DNA of 64,000 nt from Hofstenia miamia (Eukaryota; Xenacoelomorpha; Acoela). The translations under genes and the position numbers were made by a program. How positions within the stretch are numbered: the first letter of the stretch is position 1; every line of letters begins with the position of its first letter. The DNA is taken from the NCBI GenBank assembly GCA_004352715.1, contig SCFE01000004.1:1025706-1089705 (forward strand). Reading direction: 5' to 3'. Below are positions 48,001 through 57,100 of the stretch, one piece after another. The notes beneath the pieces were generated by a model. That model searched no databases and had not been told where the DNA came from. It saw only the letters and a program-made list of their open reading frames with translations.

Positions 48001-49294
48001 TCATGTTCCTTATCGATTCTATTTGTATCTAATGCCTCCTCAAAATTTATTTTCAATTTTTTCCAAGCGCCTTGGAGAGTGAACCCTTCAATAGAATGGC
48101 ACAATTGAATTTTGCATCAGTTCAAGTTTTATTTTGAGATTTGACAAGAAAATGGGTTTTCGTGTCTTCATCTAATAAAATGTTGTTTCTGCACGTAATG
48201 AAAGAAACGCGCTCAATTTTATTCAATCATTCCAAGCAAAATTGTCAACAATTCAACAAATCAAATTTTCAATTGTAATGAACGATCAACTTTCATGTTA
48301 CACTAAAAATAGAGTAAAATTGAATGTTTCTGCCAATGGCTCAGGGACATTTCAATTTCGTCAAAGTCATTAGAAAACCAAAAAAATTGAAACTCAATAT
48401 TGAACAGAGATCAGATTCAACTTTAACTTCCAATTGTGATGCGGCCGACATTAATGTAGATTTGGAACATTATTGCATATAATTTGGAAAGCAGTGAAGA
48501 TGTTATCGAATGGTTGTCTATGCATAATGTTGTTAAGGACTATGTACAGTTGAAACTGTAAACCAGCTTTTTGAAGAGATTGTGACACTAAATAAACACA
48601 CTTTAGTCTTCTATTAATGATCATCAATTGTTTGAACAACCAGAAGCAACACAAATACAATACTGGCCAAAAGTGTTGCGACACTTATTCCTGCCATGTT
48701 AATATTCTAGCTTATAATATCTTACACTCAGTGTACATTAGCAGAGGCAATATGGCTCATCGGTATACCAAAAAAACATGAAACCGTGATTTTCACTAAA
48801 ATCCGAAACCGAACCGAGAGAAAAAAAATGAAAACCGATTTTCGGTTTAGAATGGAAATACAATCTCTAATAAAAAAATTGCACTACGTTTGAATTTACA
48901 TTTAAAAAAGATTGATCTTTCTTAAAATCATTGCAAAAATAATCTATTAAAAATTATTACCAAATTGTAATGTTCACTGAATATCACACTGAAATATCTG
49001 GCATGCAAGCGAATTCACACATGAAAACGAACTGACATTCAATTTTACTTTTGTTGTGAAATTTGTTTTTTGTAGTTTTACCTATTATAATTATATAGAT
49101 GATTCCATTATCCGGCTACTTGATGGTTTTTACCGATAATTGAGGTTGTGTTGTACAATATATTATAATGTGATTTAGCCAAAGTAGCGCCTCATAAACA
49201 GTTGCAAGGTGGCGTTAAATTCTTTGAATCAATTCCAAAAACTGCAAGTGGAAAAATTCTCCGGCGTGTTCTGAAAGCATCTCTAATTAAATAA
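20105..49294 (+). CDS. 4-coumarate:CoA ligase / luciferase-like acyl-CoA synthetase, complete 10-exon gene
   Basis: Joining ten exons (20105-20227, 21236-21443, 26233-26339, 28355-28572, 32685-32877, 32968-33145, 35093-35344, 36690-36772, 47286-47451, 49179-49294) gives 548 uninterrupted codons including TAA, so 547 residues, the usual length for 4CL and firefly luciferase. ANL enzymes adenylate a carboxylic acid with ATP and transfer the acyl group to CoA. Visible motifs: P-loop-like [10 protein letters not shown] (194-203), PMYHIYG with His246 (A4), YGLTE (344-348, A5), GELLLKGD (395-402), TGD (426-428, A7), the hinge region [10 protein letters not shown] (440-449, A8) and [11 protein letters not shown] with the catalytic Lys535 (A10). 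The C-terminus SLIK is not a canonical PTS1 peroxisomal signal, and I see no N-terminal signal peptide or membrane segment. The start is supported by an in-frame TAG six bases upstream. Intron phases are 0,1,0,2,0,1,1,0,1. The family is near certain; the acyl substrate cannot be predicted, and luciferase activity is not implied. Confidence 0.95.
20228..21235 (+). other. Intron 1 of the synthetase gene
   Basis: 1008 bases, GT..AG, phase 0. No transposon boundary found. It contains a very short TTAGGG-like run near 20513. Confidence 0.85.
21236..21443 (+). CDS. Acyl-CoA synthetase exon 2 (residues 42-111)
   Basis: The acceptor tatttag precedes it and the donor is A|gtaagt, phase 1. It encodes [14 protein letters not shown] through [14 protein letters not shown] and NPAYTS, the conserved A1/A2 portion of the adenylation domain (TYxEL, GDVVxIxxxNxPEF, NPxYTxxEL). 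Confidence 0.95.
21905..22165 (-). pseudogene. Tc1-like transposase C-terminal fragment (continues at 22694-22800)
   Basis: The minus strand reads [20 protein letters not shown] then SWFRRKLDQ, corresponding to the W-P-x-SPDLNP-I-E-x-x-W segment next to the last catalytic residue of Tc1/mariner transposases. Here the acidic residue after NP is Lys, so the copy is inactive. The sequence upstream on this strand is found at 22694-22800, beyond the inserted block, with one stop. Confidence 0.72.
22167..22688 (+). pseudogene. Third-frame family fragment inside a block bounded by Ns
   Basis: Reads [21 protein letters not shown], then [15 protein letters not shown], then [20 protein letters not shown], stopping at 22535. 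It matches the end of the third frame at 11815-11900 ([15 protein letters not shown]) and the 60.1-60.5 kb copy (QYYDV.KQIEIITIM, MTLLIDIKGFQLYLKFY). Flanked by N at 22166 and NNNNN at 22689-22693, and by a 35-base repeat of host sequence on both sides. Confidence 0.65.
23036..23497 (+). repeat. 3'-terminal retroposon module, + strand copy
   Basis: Shares CAACCCTCCAACAGCCATTG-like sequence, CCCCGCCGCCGAG, CTTGACTTGTTTTTA and the end AATAAAGTCATTCATTATTA with the minus-strand module at 409-660. The ATT-type tail ends near 23497. It is about 460 bases, longer than the left copy. No protein function is inferred. Confidence 0.65.
25070..25276. other. Assembly gap (207 N) within a (TA)n microsatellite
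   Basis: Both sides read CGCTATATATA..., so the unsequenced part is probably a longer tandem TA repeat with interspersed CGC. Confidence 0.9.
26233..26339 (+). CDS. Acyl-CoA synthetase exon 3 (residues 111-146)
   Basis: Acceptor gtttag, donor AAG|gtaatc, phase 0. It completes the NPAYTSSELHFQL motif across the junction and continues with [15 protein letters not shown], matching the helix-strand segment seen in 4CL-like enzymes. An hAT-type MITE starts 58 bases downstream of its donor. Confidence 0.93.
26340..28354 (+). other. Intron 3 of the synthetase gene (2.0 kb)
   Basis: Phase 0. Contains an hAT-type MITE (26398-26773). The rest, 26800-28350, shows nothing recognisable. Confidence 0.9.
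26398..26773. mobile_element. hAT-type MITE, 376 bases
   Basis: Begins CAGTGATGG and ends GGATCACTG, giving short inverted ends CAGTGATSC/G. The flanks are ACTGGAAT (26390-26397) and ACTGGCAT (26774-26781), an 8-base duplication with one mismatch, as expected for hAT transposition. No transposase inside. Confidence 0.7.
28355..28572 (+). CDS. Acyl-CoA synthetase exon 4, ATP-binding motif (residues 147-219)
   Basis: Acceptor tatttag, donor AC|gtaagt, phase 2. It carries the AMP-binding signature [16 protein letters not shown] followed by HNLISN, the most diagnostic ANL sequence in the window, about 72 codons long. Confidence 0.97.
28738..28785 (-). repeat. Terminal fragment of the retroposon module
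   Basis: AATAATAATAAAGGACTTTA followed by TTAGCCACTGAAGGCAAACA matches the tail end of the modules at 409-660 and 23036-23497. Only about 48 bases remain, a severely 5'-truncated insertion. Confidence 0.6.
29037..31475. mobile_element. hAT-type DNA transposon, 2439 bases, with exact 8-base target duplication
   Basis: Inverted ends CAGGCTTGTCCATTGGA at the left and its reverse complement at 31459-31475. Flanked on both sides by TCTATTCC (29029-29036 and 31476-31483), a perfect 8-base duplication typical of hAT. No intact transposase frame is seen, so it is probably non-autonomous; a second element is nested inside. Confidence 0.88.
30618..31271. mobile_element. Nested non-autonomous hAT-type element, 654 bases
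   Basis: Left end TAGTGCCCTGCGAG, right end reverse complement TAGGGCTCTGCGG (imperfect inverted ends). Flanked by GTATTATG (30610-30617) and GTATTATC (31272-31279), 7 of 8 bases alike. It lies wholly within the larger hAT-type element, so it inserted later. Confidence 0.65.
32685..32877 (+). CDS. Acyl-CoA synthetase exon 5 (residues 219-283)
   Basis: Acceptor gattttag; phase 0 end at NYK|gttttc. It includes [11 protein letters not shown], in which His246 corresponds to the conserved A4 His/aromatic position (His245 region of firefly luciferase). The donor has only the GT dinucleotide and is otherwise weak, but the join [12 protein letters not shown] matches the family exactly. Confidence 0.92.
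32878..32967 (+). other. Intron 5 of the synthetase gene (90 bases)
   Basis: The shortest intron of the gene, phase 0, with donor gttttc and acceptor gttttag. The donor is weak. Protein alignment to the family (NYK then VSTLN) fixes both borders. Confidence 0.88.
32968..33145 (+). CDS. Acyl-CoA synthetase exon 6 (residues 284-343)
   Basis: Acceptor gttttag after a 90-base intron, donor CAAG|gtatct, phase 1. It encodes the [12 protein letters not shown] and [10 protein letters not shown] region, in which family members have GGAPLGxE. It ends LRQ-A, leading into the YGLTE motif of the next exon. Confidence 0.94.
33146..35092 (+). other. Intron 6 of the synthetase gene (1.9 kb)
   Basis: Phase 1. 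I see no transposon ends or other features in it. Confidence 0.9.
35093..35344 (+). CDS. Acyl-CoA synthetase exon 7 (residues 343-427)
   Basis: Acceptor atattttag, donor ACTG|gtaaaa, phase 1. It opens with the A5 motif AYGLTETSP and continues through [22 protein letters not shown] and NGWLRTG, i.e. the A6 and A7 motifs of the large domain. Confidence 0.96.
35345..36689 (+). other. Intron 7 of the synthetase gene (1.3 kb)
   Basis: Phase 1. Contains a (TA)n tract with a 200-N gap (35445-35644) and a second (TA)n microsatellite at 36370-36409. Nothing else recognised. Confidence 0.9.
35445..35644. other. Assembly gap (200 N) within a (TA)n microsatellite
   Basis: Flanked by ATATATATA on both sides; the exact round length suggests a nominal gap size. 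Confidence 0.9.
36690..36772 (+). CDS. Acyl-CoA synthetase exon 8, hinge (residues 427-454)
   Basis: Acceptor gtgtttag, donor ACAG|gtaaga, phase 0. It encodes [20 protein letters not shown] with the Asp442-Arg443 hinge and conserved Lys445, then IKTKGLQ. The domain continues in exon 9 across a 10.5 kb intron. Confidence 0.95.
39488..39796. mobile_element. hAT-type MITE, 309 bases
   Basis: Ends TAGAGGTGTGTCCGG and reverse complement TAGAGATGTGCGCGG, close to the common hAT end TAGRG.TG. Flanks GTTGAGGA (39480-39487) and GTTGAAGA (39797-39804) match at 7 of 8 positions. No coding capacity. Confidence 0.75.
40735..40965 (-). pseudogene. Possible hAT-family transposase remnant
   Basis: A 74-codon minus frame includes [20 protein letters not shown], similar in pattern to the 'raEilft.fl.eh..p' stretch near the N-terminus of some hAT-related transposases. 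No flanking ends found and nothing else recognised, so this is tentative. Confidence 0.25.
42960..43430 (-). pseudogene. Decayed CR1/Jockey-like LINE reverse transcriptase fragment
   Basis: The minus strand reads [13 protein letters not shown] (FADDTK in active copies), then [11 protein letters not shown], then MEFRFNKCN, the classic order after the catalytic box. After a frameshift it continues [19 protein letters not shown], matching the '.LGv.it.dLsW..Hi' block. The Ala-Asp-Asp to Thr-Asp-Asn change in the catalytic box, plus a stop, marks it as dead. Confidence 0.78.
43914..45658. mobile_element. PIF/Harbinger-like DNA element with TTA target duplication and subterminal repeats
   Basis: Perfect inverted ends of about 29 bases beginning AGGTGCGTTCAGACGAG. 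TTA flanks both sides (43911-43913 and 45659-45661), the 3-base target of PIF/Harbinger elements. Beside both ends are diverged direct repeats of GTGCGTTCAGACGAGCATC plus about 25 bases (units near 43962, 44024, 44066, 45541, 45586). No transposase is seen; the middle holds microsatellites and a gap. Two adjacent MITEs are an alternative. Confidence 0.7.
44880..44944. other. Assembly gap (65 N) between (TA)n and (TG)n microsatellites
   Basis: Left flank (TA)n from 44850, right flank (TG)n then a complex TA/TATG tract to about 45060. Frames across it are meaningless. Confidence 0.9.
47286..47451 (+). CDS. Acyl-CoA synthetase exon 9 (residues 455-510)
   Basis: Acceptor gcctag, donor GCTG|gtaact, phase 1. 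[20 protein letters not shown] and [18 protein letters not shown] are the standard start of the small C-terminal domain, following GLQ of exon 8 without gap. Confidence 0.96.
47452..49178 (+). other. Intron 9 of the synthetase gene (1.7 kb)
   Basis: Phase 1. No confident repeat boundary; a purine-rich stretch of AACCGA-type phrases lies near 48780-48850. Confidence 0.9.
49179..49294 (+). CDS. Acyl-CoA synthetase exon 10, C-terminus and stop (residues 510-547)
   Basis: Acceptor tgatttag. [20 protein letters not shown] leads into [19 protein letters not shown] and then TAA. Lys535 is the A10 lysine needed for adenylation. No AATAAA lies close downstream; an ATTAAA near 49506 is the nearest candidate poly(A) signal and is weak. 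Confidence 0.96.
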
Positions 49295-50313
49295 CAGTTT
49301 TGATTAATTTGATTTTATTAAGAGTTGTAGAATTTATAATTTTTAATCTTTATATAAGCATTAGATAGTATTTTTGTTCAATTTATAAATTTTGTATGAA
49401 TGTGAATGATTAATTACCAAGGCTTTTTATTTATTTGTTTTTTTGTTGATAGTGGTTCTTGTGACTTTCTATATCTATAGAAATTACAAAGTACAGAATT
49501 ACAGAATTAAATATCTTCAAATTGTAGGAAATTCTTAATTTCTGATTGATTCCATAAATTTTGTGGGTTATCCAAAATATAATAGCTGTATTTTATTGTA
49601 GTCTTAGCAAGTAACAATAATACGAAGACTATAGCATTTGAACAAGAAAAAATTTGTAATTTGCCTACATTGGATTTTTAATTTCAAATTTGAAAGTTGA
49701 AATTTAAATGATTTCTAATATGTTTTCCACATTAGTAATCGATAAAAATAGTAAAACCCAACAAAAACATTGTTTCATGTATAAATTCTGTACTAAAAAA
49801 AGCAGCACATATTTAGGCTTGTGATTTGTCAGCAGGCTCTTTTCTTTCTGATGCCCCATATGTTTATTCAGTACTAGTAATGTGCGAATAGTTTTTTTAA
49901 TGCAAAACTCGCTTGACAAAAAATCCTCTGTTATAATTATAAGATTAATTTTCTTTGATGCTGTTAGAAAATTTATAATTTTCAAGACAATTTCGAACAC
50001 TATTCACATTCATTATATGCTAACTGTATTTATTTTTTTTCGAAAAAATCTTTTTTAAAATACACAATGTGGAATATAGAAGTGTGCCTATATCTTATAG
50101 ACATTATGCGCACCCACCTGTACCGTGGTTATGGTTGGGTAAAACCTGGTAGTACCCGTACCTGCATATCACTAACAGGTACACAATTACAATAGGTCTC
50201 CACTCTCCTGCTTTAGCAGCGGTCTTAAATCATTTTTTTGAAAAAAGAATAATTATCATAGTAAGAACAATCAATAACTTGAGCACAAACATTTGTAAAA
50301 TTCAATTAATACT
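49295..50313 (+). other. 3' UTR and downstream intergenic sequence
   Basis: No further coding sequence found. A possible ATTAAA signal lies at about 49506. Around 50105-50190 GTACC/GGTAC-rich phrases may be part of a small repeat. Confidence 0.4.
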
Positions 50314-51009
50314 CAGGGTGTGACAAAAGTAACCAGACGCTTCATTTTACGAGAAATCTAACTTTATTTATAAGAGTAGGAAAAAAACGAATCATTCATA
50401 GTAGAATATACAGTGTAGCGAATCTAGAACAACTTACTGAGATTATAATATCCAAAACGATGAATCATAAAAGAAGAAAGTTTTCATAGCAAATGTTCAA
50501 ATTGATTACCATCATGTTCAATACATTTGTTAATCTGGTCAAAGCAGACCGAAATACCTCGTTCACCAAATTTAATGGTATGGAACGAATTTCTTCAGTA
50601 ATAGCATTCTTCAAATCGTCCATAGTGCGTGGGGTCTGGAGACCGGGCAGAACAATAGATGGGGCCTCAGCGACCAATCTACATGTTCAGCCGCTCTCCC
50701 ATAATACGCGAATAAGGCGGTTGAGCTCAATCTTACTGAAAATACAGACCGTCTTTTGCCAGGTACTGCATTGCAGGCCATATAAAACTGTAAAGCATGG
50801 CAAGATAAGATTAACCGGTTACAGTTCCTGGGAAGAAATAGTGTCCGATTATGCTGCCCGACCAGACACCAACCCAAACGCAAACTCCAAGTTGACCGCT
50901 TGTTTGTAGATGAACCATCACAGTTAATTTCCATCCATTTATGTTCAGCAACGTAACTACAGTTTTTTGCTTTTATTTTGCAAGCCTCTTTTACTTTTGT
51001 TGCACCCTG
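50314..51009 (-). mobile_element. Mariner-like element, internally deleted, with transposase C-terminal remnant
   Basis: Left end CAGGGTGTGACAAAAGTAA and right-end reverse complement CAGGGTGCAACAAAAGTAA form inverted ends near TA dinucleotides. The minus strand (50677-50465) encodes PRTMDDLKNAITEEIRSIP followed by a helix ending NLNICYENF, the usual C-terminal tail of mariner transposases. The catalytic DDD/E core is not readable and the whole is about 700 bases against roughly 1.3 kb for intact copies. Confidence 0.75.
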
Positions 51010-52329
51010 TATACATTATAATTTACGTAATCAAACATTGTTTTAAAAATAGTCTTTTATAGTTCATGTTGGTGCTAACATTATATAATACGATTCAGCT
51101 GATTTAATCTAAATGAAAAAAAAGTGTTCTTGTGTAAAGCTAGCATTAATTCACAAATAGTTGTCTTTTATTTGGAAAACAAAGTTTCAATCTGAATTGA
51201 ACTATTCATAATTTTCCTTTTGCAGTAATTTATACTTGGGATAACTACAAAGTTTTCAGAATTGCAATATTAATTCCAGATAAAATATAATCTACAAAAA
51301 AAATTTAAATGAGGTAAATCCAACATTTTTAATTTAAGAAATCAAAGCCAATGTTTTTCAGATACAAATGAAAATTTTAGGCATCTTGCAAGCCTAACAT
51401 GTCAAAATTGCGCCCTCCAGCGGGAAAATAATTTTTTTGCTGTCATTGATGATATTTGGAGACACAAAAAATTGGCGAAGGAATTGGAAAATTAGAAGTT
51501 CATCTAAATTTTTTAATAAGCCTGAATTTTTAAATTTTTTACACCATTTATTTGAAAAAAAACTTTTTTTGAATATTTATTTTTCATGTTTTCACACTAG
51601 TGATCTGAATTTTGATCAGAATATGTTTGAAATTTCAAGACAAAACTTTCACACAGCCATAATTTTTTTTTAAAAAAATTTATTTTGAAAACCCGGGTTG
51701 GCCTATAGATATTATACCTTAACTTTAGCAGGCTATAGCAACAAAAAATTGTTTTTCAACATGTTTAGTTCTAATATCAATATTGGAAAAACTATACTGG
51801 CCAGAGCTGGACAAATTTTTCAGAAAAGATATTTTCTTTTAATAATTTTTGATATAAGGAAGTTATGAATAAGATTTTTACACCAAAATCCGCAGTTTTG
51901 AAAGGAGTTTCAAATTTTTTTGATCCTGTCTCAATACGGAAGGCTATACAAATTTCAACTAAAAGAAATCGTTTTTCTCAAAATTAAAAATTCAAAAATT
52001 GGAAATTTTTACTCTGAGATATTTGCAGTAATACAAGAAATAACATTCAAAAACAATTTTCCCAAAATTCCCTGTAAATCTTCCACAATGGGAAATTTTC
52101 TCTTTTAGATATGAATATTATAGGATGGGTTAGTAATTTTTTAAAAATTATAGTAATTATTTTTGAAAAAACTATCTATAAAACTGCATTTTGTTTAGTA
52201 ATATTTCACTTCATGTTAGGACACCTCTATAAACTTACAAAAATCAATGTTTCTTTAAATGTATATTGTGGATGATGTAAATGGATATTATGGATAATTC
52301 ATTTACATTTTACTCCATTTTATTGATAT
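51010..52329. other. No recognisable gene
   Basis: AT-rich; runs of TTTTTTT and AAAATT with short frames only. Confidence 0.45.
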
Positions 52330-54147
52330 CAGTAGTGATAGAGGGGCAGGCTTGGTCTCATTGGGACACCCTGAAGTTCTCGTAACACTTAGCTGATTCA
52401 TCAATATTGGGGGAGTGGATTTAATGACTCAGCATTTGATTGACAGATGACTAATGAAATTCTGACAGGTTGTGATAACTCGCAAAGTGCTTTTTGACAG
52501 CTCTGGGGGGTAACCAGCTGACAGTTCGCTAATAGCTTTTTAATTAGTGTACCATATTCAGGCCTATTTACATGATTCATGTTCAAATTTAGTTTACACT
52601 TTTTGGTATGAGTAATTTTTGATAATATCACATTTGTTTGCATTACACCATGTTAATATATACCGTATTATAACAACCCCTTTCGGGTTCACTTTGATAA
52701 TATCACAGGCCATTTTGGTATGAGTAATTTTNNNNNNNNNNNNNNNNNNNNNNNNNNNNNNNNNNNNNNNNNNNNNNNNNNNNNNNNNNNNNNNNNNNNN
52801 NNNNNNNNNNNNNNNNNNNNNNNNNNNNNNNNNNNNNNNNNNNNNNNNNNNNNNNNNNNNNNNNNNNNNNNNNNNNNNNNNNNNNNNNNNNNNNNNNNNN
52901 NNNNNNNNNNNNNNNNNNNNNNNNNNNNNNNNNNNNNNNNNNNNNNNNNNNNNNNNNNNNNNNNNNNNNNNNNNNNNNNNNNNNNNNNNNNNNNNNNNNN
53001 NNNNNNNNNNNNNNNNNNNNNNNNNNNNNNNNNNNNNNNNNNNNNNNNNNNNNNNNNNNNNNNNNNNNNNNNNNNNNNNNNNNNNNNNNNNNNNNNNNNN
53101 NNNNNNNNNNNNNNNNNNNNNNNNNNNNNNNNNNNNNNNNNNNNNNNNNNNNNNNNNNNNNNNNNNNNNNNNNNNNNNNNNNNNNNNNNNNNNNNNNNNN
53201 NNNNNNNNNNNNNNNNNNNNNNNNNNNNNNNNNNNNNNNNNNNNNNNNNNNNNNNNNNNNNNNNNNNNNNNNNNNNNNNNNNNNNNNNNNNNNNNNNNNN
53301 NNNNNNNNNNNNNNNNNNNNNNNNNNNNNNNNNNNNNNNNNNNNNNNNNNNNNNNNNNNNNNNNNNNNNNNNNNNNNNNNNNNNNNNNNNNNNNNNNNNN
53401 NNNNNNNNNNNNNNNNNNNNNNNNNNNNNNNNNNNNNNNNNNNNNNNNNNNNNNNNNNNNNNNNNNNNNNNNNNNNNNNNNNNNNNNNNNNNNNNNNNNN
53501 NNNNNNNNNNNNNNNNNNNNNNNNNNNNNNNNNNNNNNNNNNNNNNNNNNNNNNNNNNNNNNNNNNNNNNNNNNNNNNNNNNNNNNNNNNNNNNNNNNNN
53601 NNNNNNNNNNNNNNNNNNNNNNNNNNNNNNNNNNNNNNNNNNNNNNNNNNNNNNNNNNNNNNNNNNNNNNNNNNNNNNNNNNNNNNNNNNNNNNNNNNNN
53701 NNNNNNNNNNNNNNNNNNNNNNNNNNNNNNNTTTTTTGTGATATCAAAAATTAATCATACCAAAAAATGGCCTGTGATATTATCAAAGTGAACCCGAAAG
53801 GTGTTGTTATAATGTATATAATATCACCGCGTAATGCAAACAATTGTGATATTATCAAAAATTACTCATACCAAAAAGTGTAAACTAAATTTGAACATGA
53901 ATCATGTAAATAGGCCTGAATATGGTACACTAATTAAAAAGCTATTAGCGAACTGTCAGCTGGTTACCCCCCAGAGCTGTCAAAAAGCACTTTGCGAGTT
54001 ATCGCAACCTGTCAGAATTTCATTAGTCATCTGTCAATCAAACGCTGAGTCATTAAATCCACTCCCCCAATATTGATGAATCAGCTAAGTGTTACGAGAA
54101 CTTCAGGGTGTCCCAATGAGACCAAGCCTGCCCCTCTATCACTACTG
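52330..54147. mobile_element. Element with ~400-base terminal inverted repeats around a 1000-N gap
   Basis: The left arm (52330-52731) and right arm (53732-54147) are reverse complements with very few differences (e.g. one T/C near 52474 and one A/G near 52435). Outer ends CAGTAGTGATAGAGGGGCAG; ATAT flanks both ends, although the shared GATATC makes the exact border ambiguous. GAGTAATTTTTGATAATATC recurs within each arm. The 80-codon frame in each arm (MQT.VILSKITHTKKCKLN...) is the same sequence mirrored and need not be coding. Superfamily unknown; any transposase would be inside the gap. Confidence 0.7.
52732..53731. other. Assembly gap of exactly 1000 N
   Basis: Lies between the two inverted arms; its round length suggests an estimated or nominal size. 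Confidence 0.95.
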
Positions 54148-57100
54148 ATATCTTTGATAAATTCTGTCAATTTCTTTGAGATTTTGCTGTAGTTATTGAA
54201 TATACAGGGATTTCTGGGTTTTGATAATATAAATTTTTTGGAACATTACCACTACTTCTTAGTAGAGATTGATGTTTCTATATTGATTAAAGAATGGCAA
54301 ATGTGTTTCTGGCATTAAATTTCTAGATTTCGAAGCCCTTTCATTGTCATTCGATGAATTAAATTGGAAAAAACAAATTTGCAAGATTTCTTTTAAGACT
54401 GGTCTTTAACTACAACTTAAAATGAAGAAACCGATGTAGTATTCAGATACTACAGGTCTGAAATTTCTTGAAAATGTCAATCTCTTATCTTTTAAGTAGA
54501 TCTAGAGGTCACATTGTGAAATTTTCTGGAATGCCTTAGTGTCATTTTCAATGTGCCTAGGTTTTAGAGATCTAATTTTTGGGAAACAATTCCAAAAGCG
54601 AATTTTTGTTTAAAATTGCTCATTCTACCTAAATTTAATGCTTCTGATCTGATTTTAAATTTACTTAATGTGATAGTCTATGGAAGTTGGCTTAAATAAA
54701 TTCATCTTTTATAAGGCATTCATAAGATGATTTTATACCTGTTTTCAAACCTTCTGAATCGATTTGAAGTGCTAGATTTTTTATGTGATCAATTCTTCAT
54801 TCACAATTTAATGAAATATTATGAATATTGGTTGAAATTGAAAAAAACAGTAGTTTCATTAGATAGATTTATATATCACTATTTAAATATTGTTTTAATT
54901 GAAAAATGAATTGATATTTGGATTTTAGGGGATTAAAATTAGTTATAAATGTGTTAAGAGGGATTGTTATATTTTCATTTATTTCCATTGTCAATGTATG
55001 GATGGAGAAATGATGGAGTTGAGAGCCAATGGACATGACAGTGAAAAAAGATTTTCTCTTCTTAAAGAGGAAGCATATTATATTATATAGATAGTATGAT
55101 TTTTATTTTCTGGGAAATTTTTTCAAAGCAAAAATTTCATTGCTAAACTTTATAATAATAGTTTTCATTATTAACACTTTTAGCAATTATTTGCACAGGT
55201 TAGTTAAGTTAAAAGTTTTTTTTGTGTTTTTGTGTGTTTTCAAGTTATTGACTGATTGCTTTAAATACAATATTAGTTGTTTTCATTTTTTCCATATTCA
55301 AATATTATGCAAGTGCATTAAATCCAGAAGTTGAATGTGCACTGTACAGGCTATGATATTTTGGGCTTCATTTTTATTTTGAAGTAAATTATCAAAATCT
55401 AGTGTACAAATATATAATATTTCTTAATTTTTCATAAATTTCATACCATTTCCAAATTAGTTTAATGCAGATACATTTTACTTTAGAAGTTTTCCTGAAA
55501 ACCCTTCATAAAATATCCATAAATGCAATTACTAGCACACATAGAATCAGAATTGAAGCATTTCATAGTGACTTGAAAATTTGCAAGGGCCATATTTTTT
55601 TCAGTGAGCATTATATTTAAAAGTCTATAATATTTTTATAAAATTCAGCCTATATATAGTGACCTCTGTTCTTATGTAAAATTTTTTGTCCATAAATTTG
55701 CTTTGATATAAATTCCATAAGATTACTTGGTATGGAAAGTTGAGATCTCTCATATTTAGACAAGAAAATAAAATTGTTTTTCAAACAACAAAACTGAGCA
55801 ATTTTGAAATTTATGTTACATTCAATCATTTGTGAGACTTTTTTCATAATACAACTAAGAAAGCAACAAATGTTGCTACTTTAGCTGTGAAGCTAAAGAG
55901 TTATATAATTGATGGCAATACATGCTGCAGTACAAAACAGAAATGAAAGCACAGTTAGTTTTTCAATTCAATATTCTTATTCAATGAATAAAGTGAGTAA
56001 TTGTGAAATTGATGACACATTCAATATTTTGTGAGATGTTTTTCATAAACAACTAGGAAAGCAACTAATGTTGCTATTCTAGCTGTGAAGATAAGGAGAT
56101 ATATAATTGATTGCAATACATGCAGCAGCGCAAAACAGAAATGAAATTCTTTTTTTTAAATCACAATTCACTTGATGCCAAGTTAAAAGGATACACCAAA
56201 AGAATGTCCAAATCAAAATTTTCTCAATGGGAAAAGGTGAGTTAAGTAAGCCTTTTGAGTGTGTTCTTTTAAATTACATAGACATCTTGATCGCCAATTC
56301 ACACAATACACCAATGCCACTCCATTAAATTGTATACATTTATAGAAAACCACTAATTCAGAACAATTAACCTGTCTGTAATCACCACAATAAAGCTGTT
56401 GTTATACAACTTTGTAGTAAATAACTTAGTAAATCTATGTAAACATTGGAATTATATTTGCGGTTTCCTAGGGCCTATTAAAATTGCTATCACTTCATGC
56501 TATGTCTTGATATGATTTATTTGCATAGTCCTGGAATAGGTTTGAAAGCAAAGGTAGTAACATGATGTTTCTTACAATTTATATTTAGTCACTTACATTA
56601 GTTCTATTTTGGTAAATTTTCAATATTGTTCAAATTAGCATATGCTTTTTCATTTCAAATACTAAATATATTACTTTCTTTTTTCAAAATTTTGAAACTT
56701 TGTAGTTGAGTTACACATTTCAGAAGATAGAACAGTATGCTGTAATACCTAGTAAATTGCAGTATTTTAGTCATACTTATTTGTAATTTAGCATGTGTGG
56801 TAGGGCCTAAAATGTGAAAGTTTCCTGTTTTTATGCAAATGAGCTTTCTATTTCTATTTTCCATATCATTGTAAAAAATATTTGCATGCTCTTCAGGCTT
56901 TACTTCCTGGGAATCTATGAAAAATTTATATTACATGTCTTGTAAACATTTTTGCATACATTGAAAATATATTTCACTTTATGTTTTTGTACATAAAATA
57001 TTCAAGACTGTTTTATTTAATTCAATTGTATTGTTAGTAATTGCATTTTGATTCTTTGTGTTATAAGTCTTTTATTCACTAGCAACAGTATTTTTTGATA

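Noticed and set aside
52689-53754. Long open frames across the N gap
   Set aside because: Made of Ns; no information.
52401-54076. Two almost identical 80-codon frames (minus at 52401-52643, plus at 53834-54076)
   Set aside because: They are the same sequence in the two inverted arms. Conservation follows from the repeat and no protein motif supports coding.
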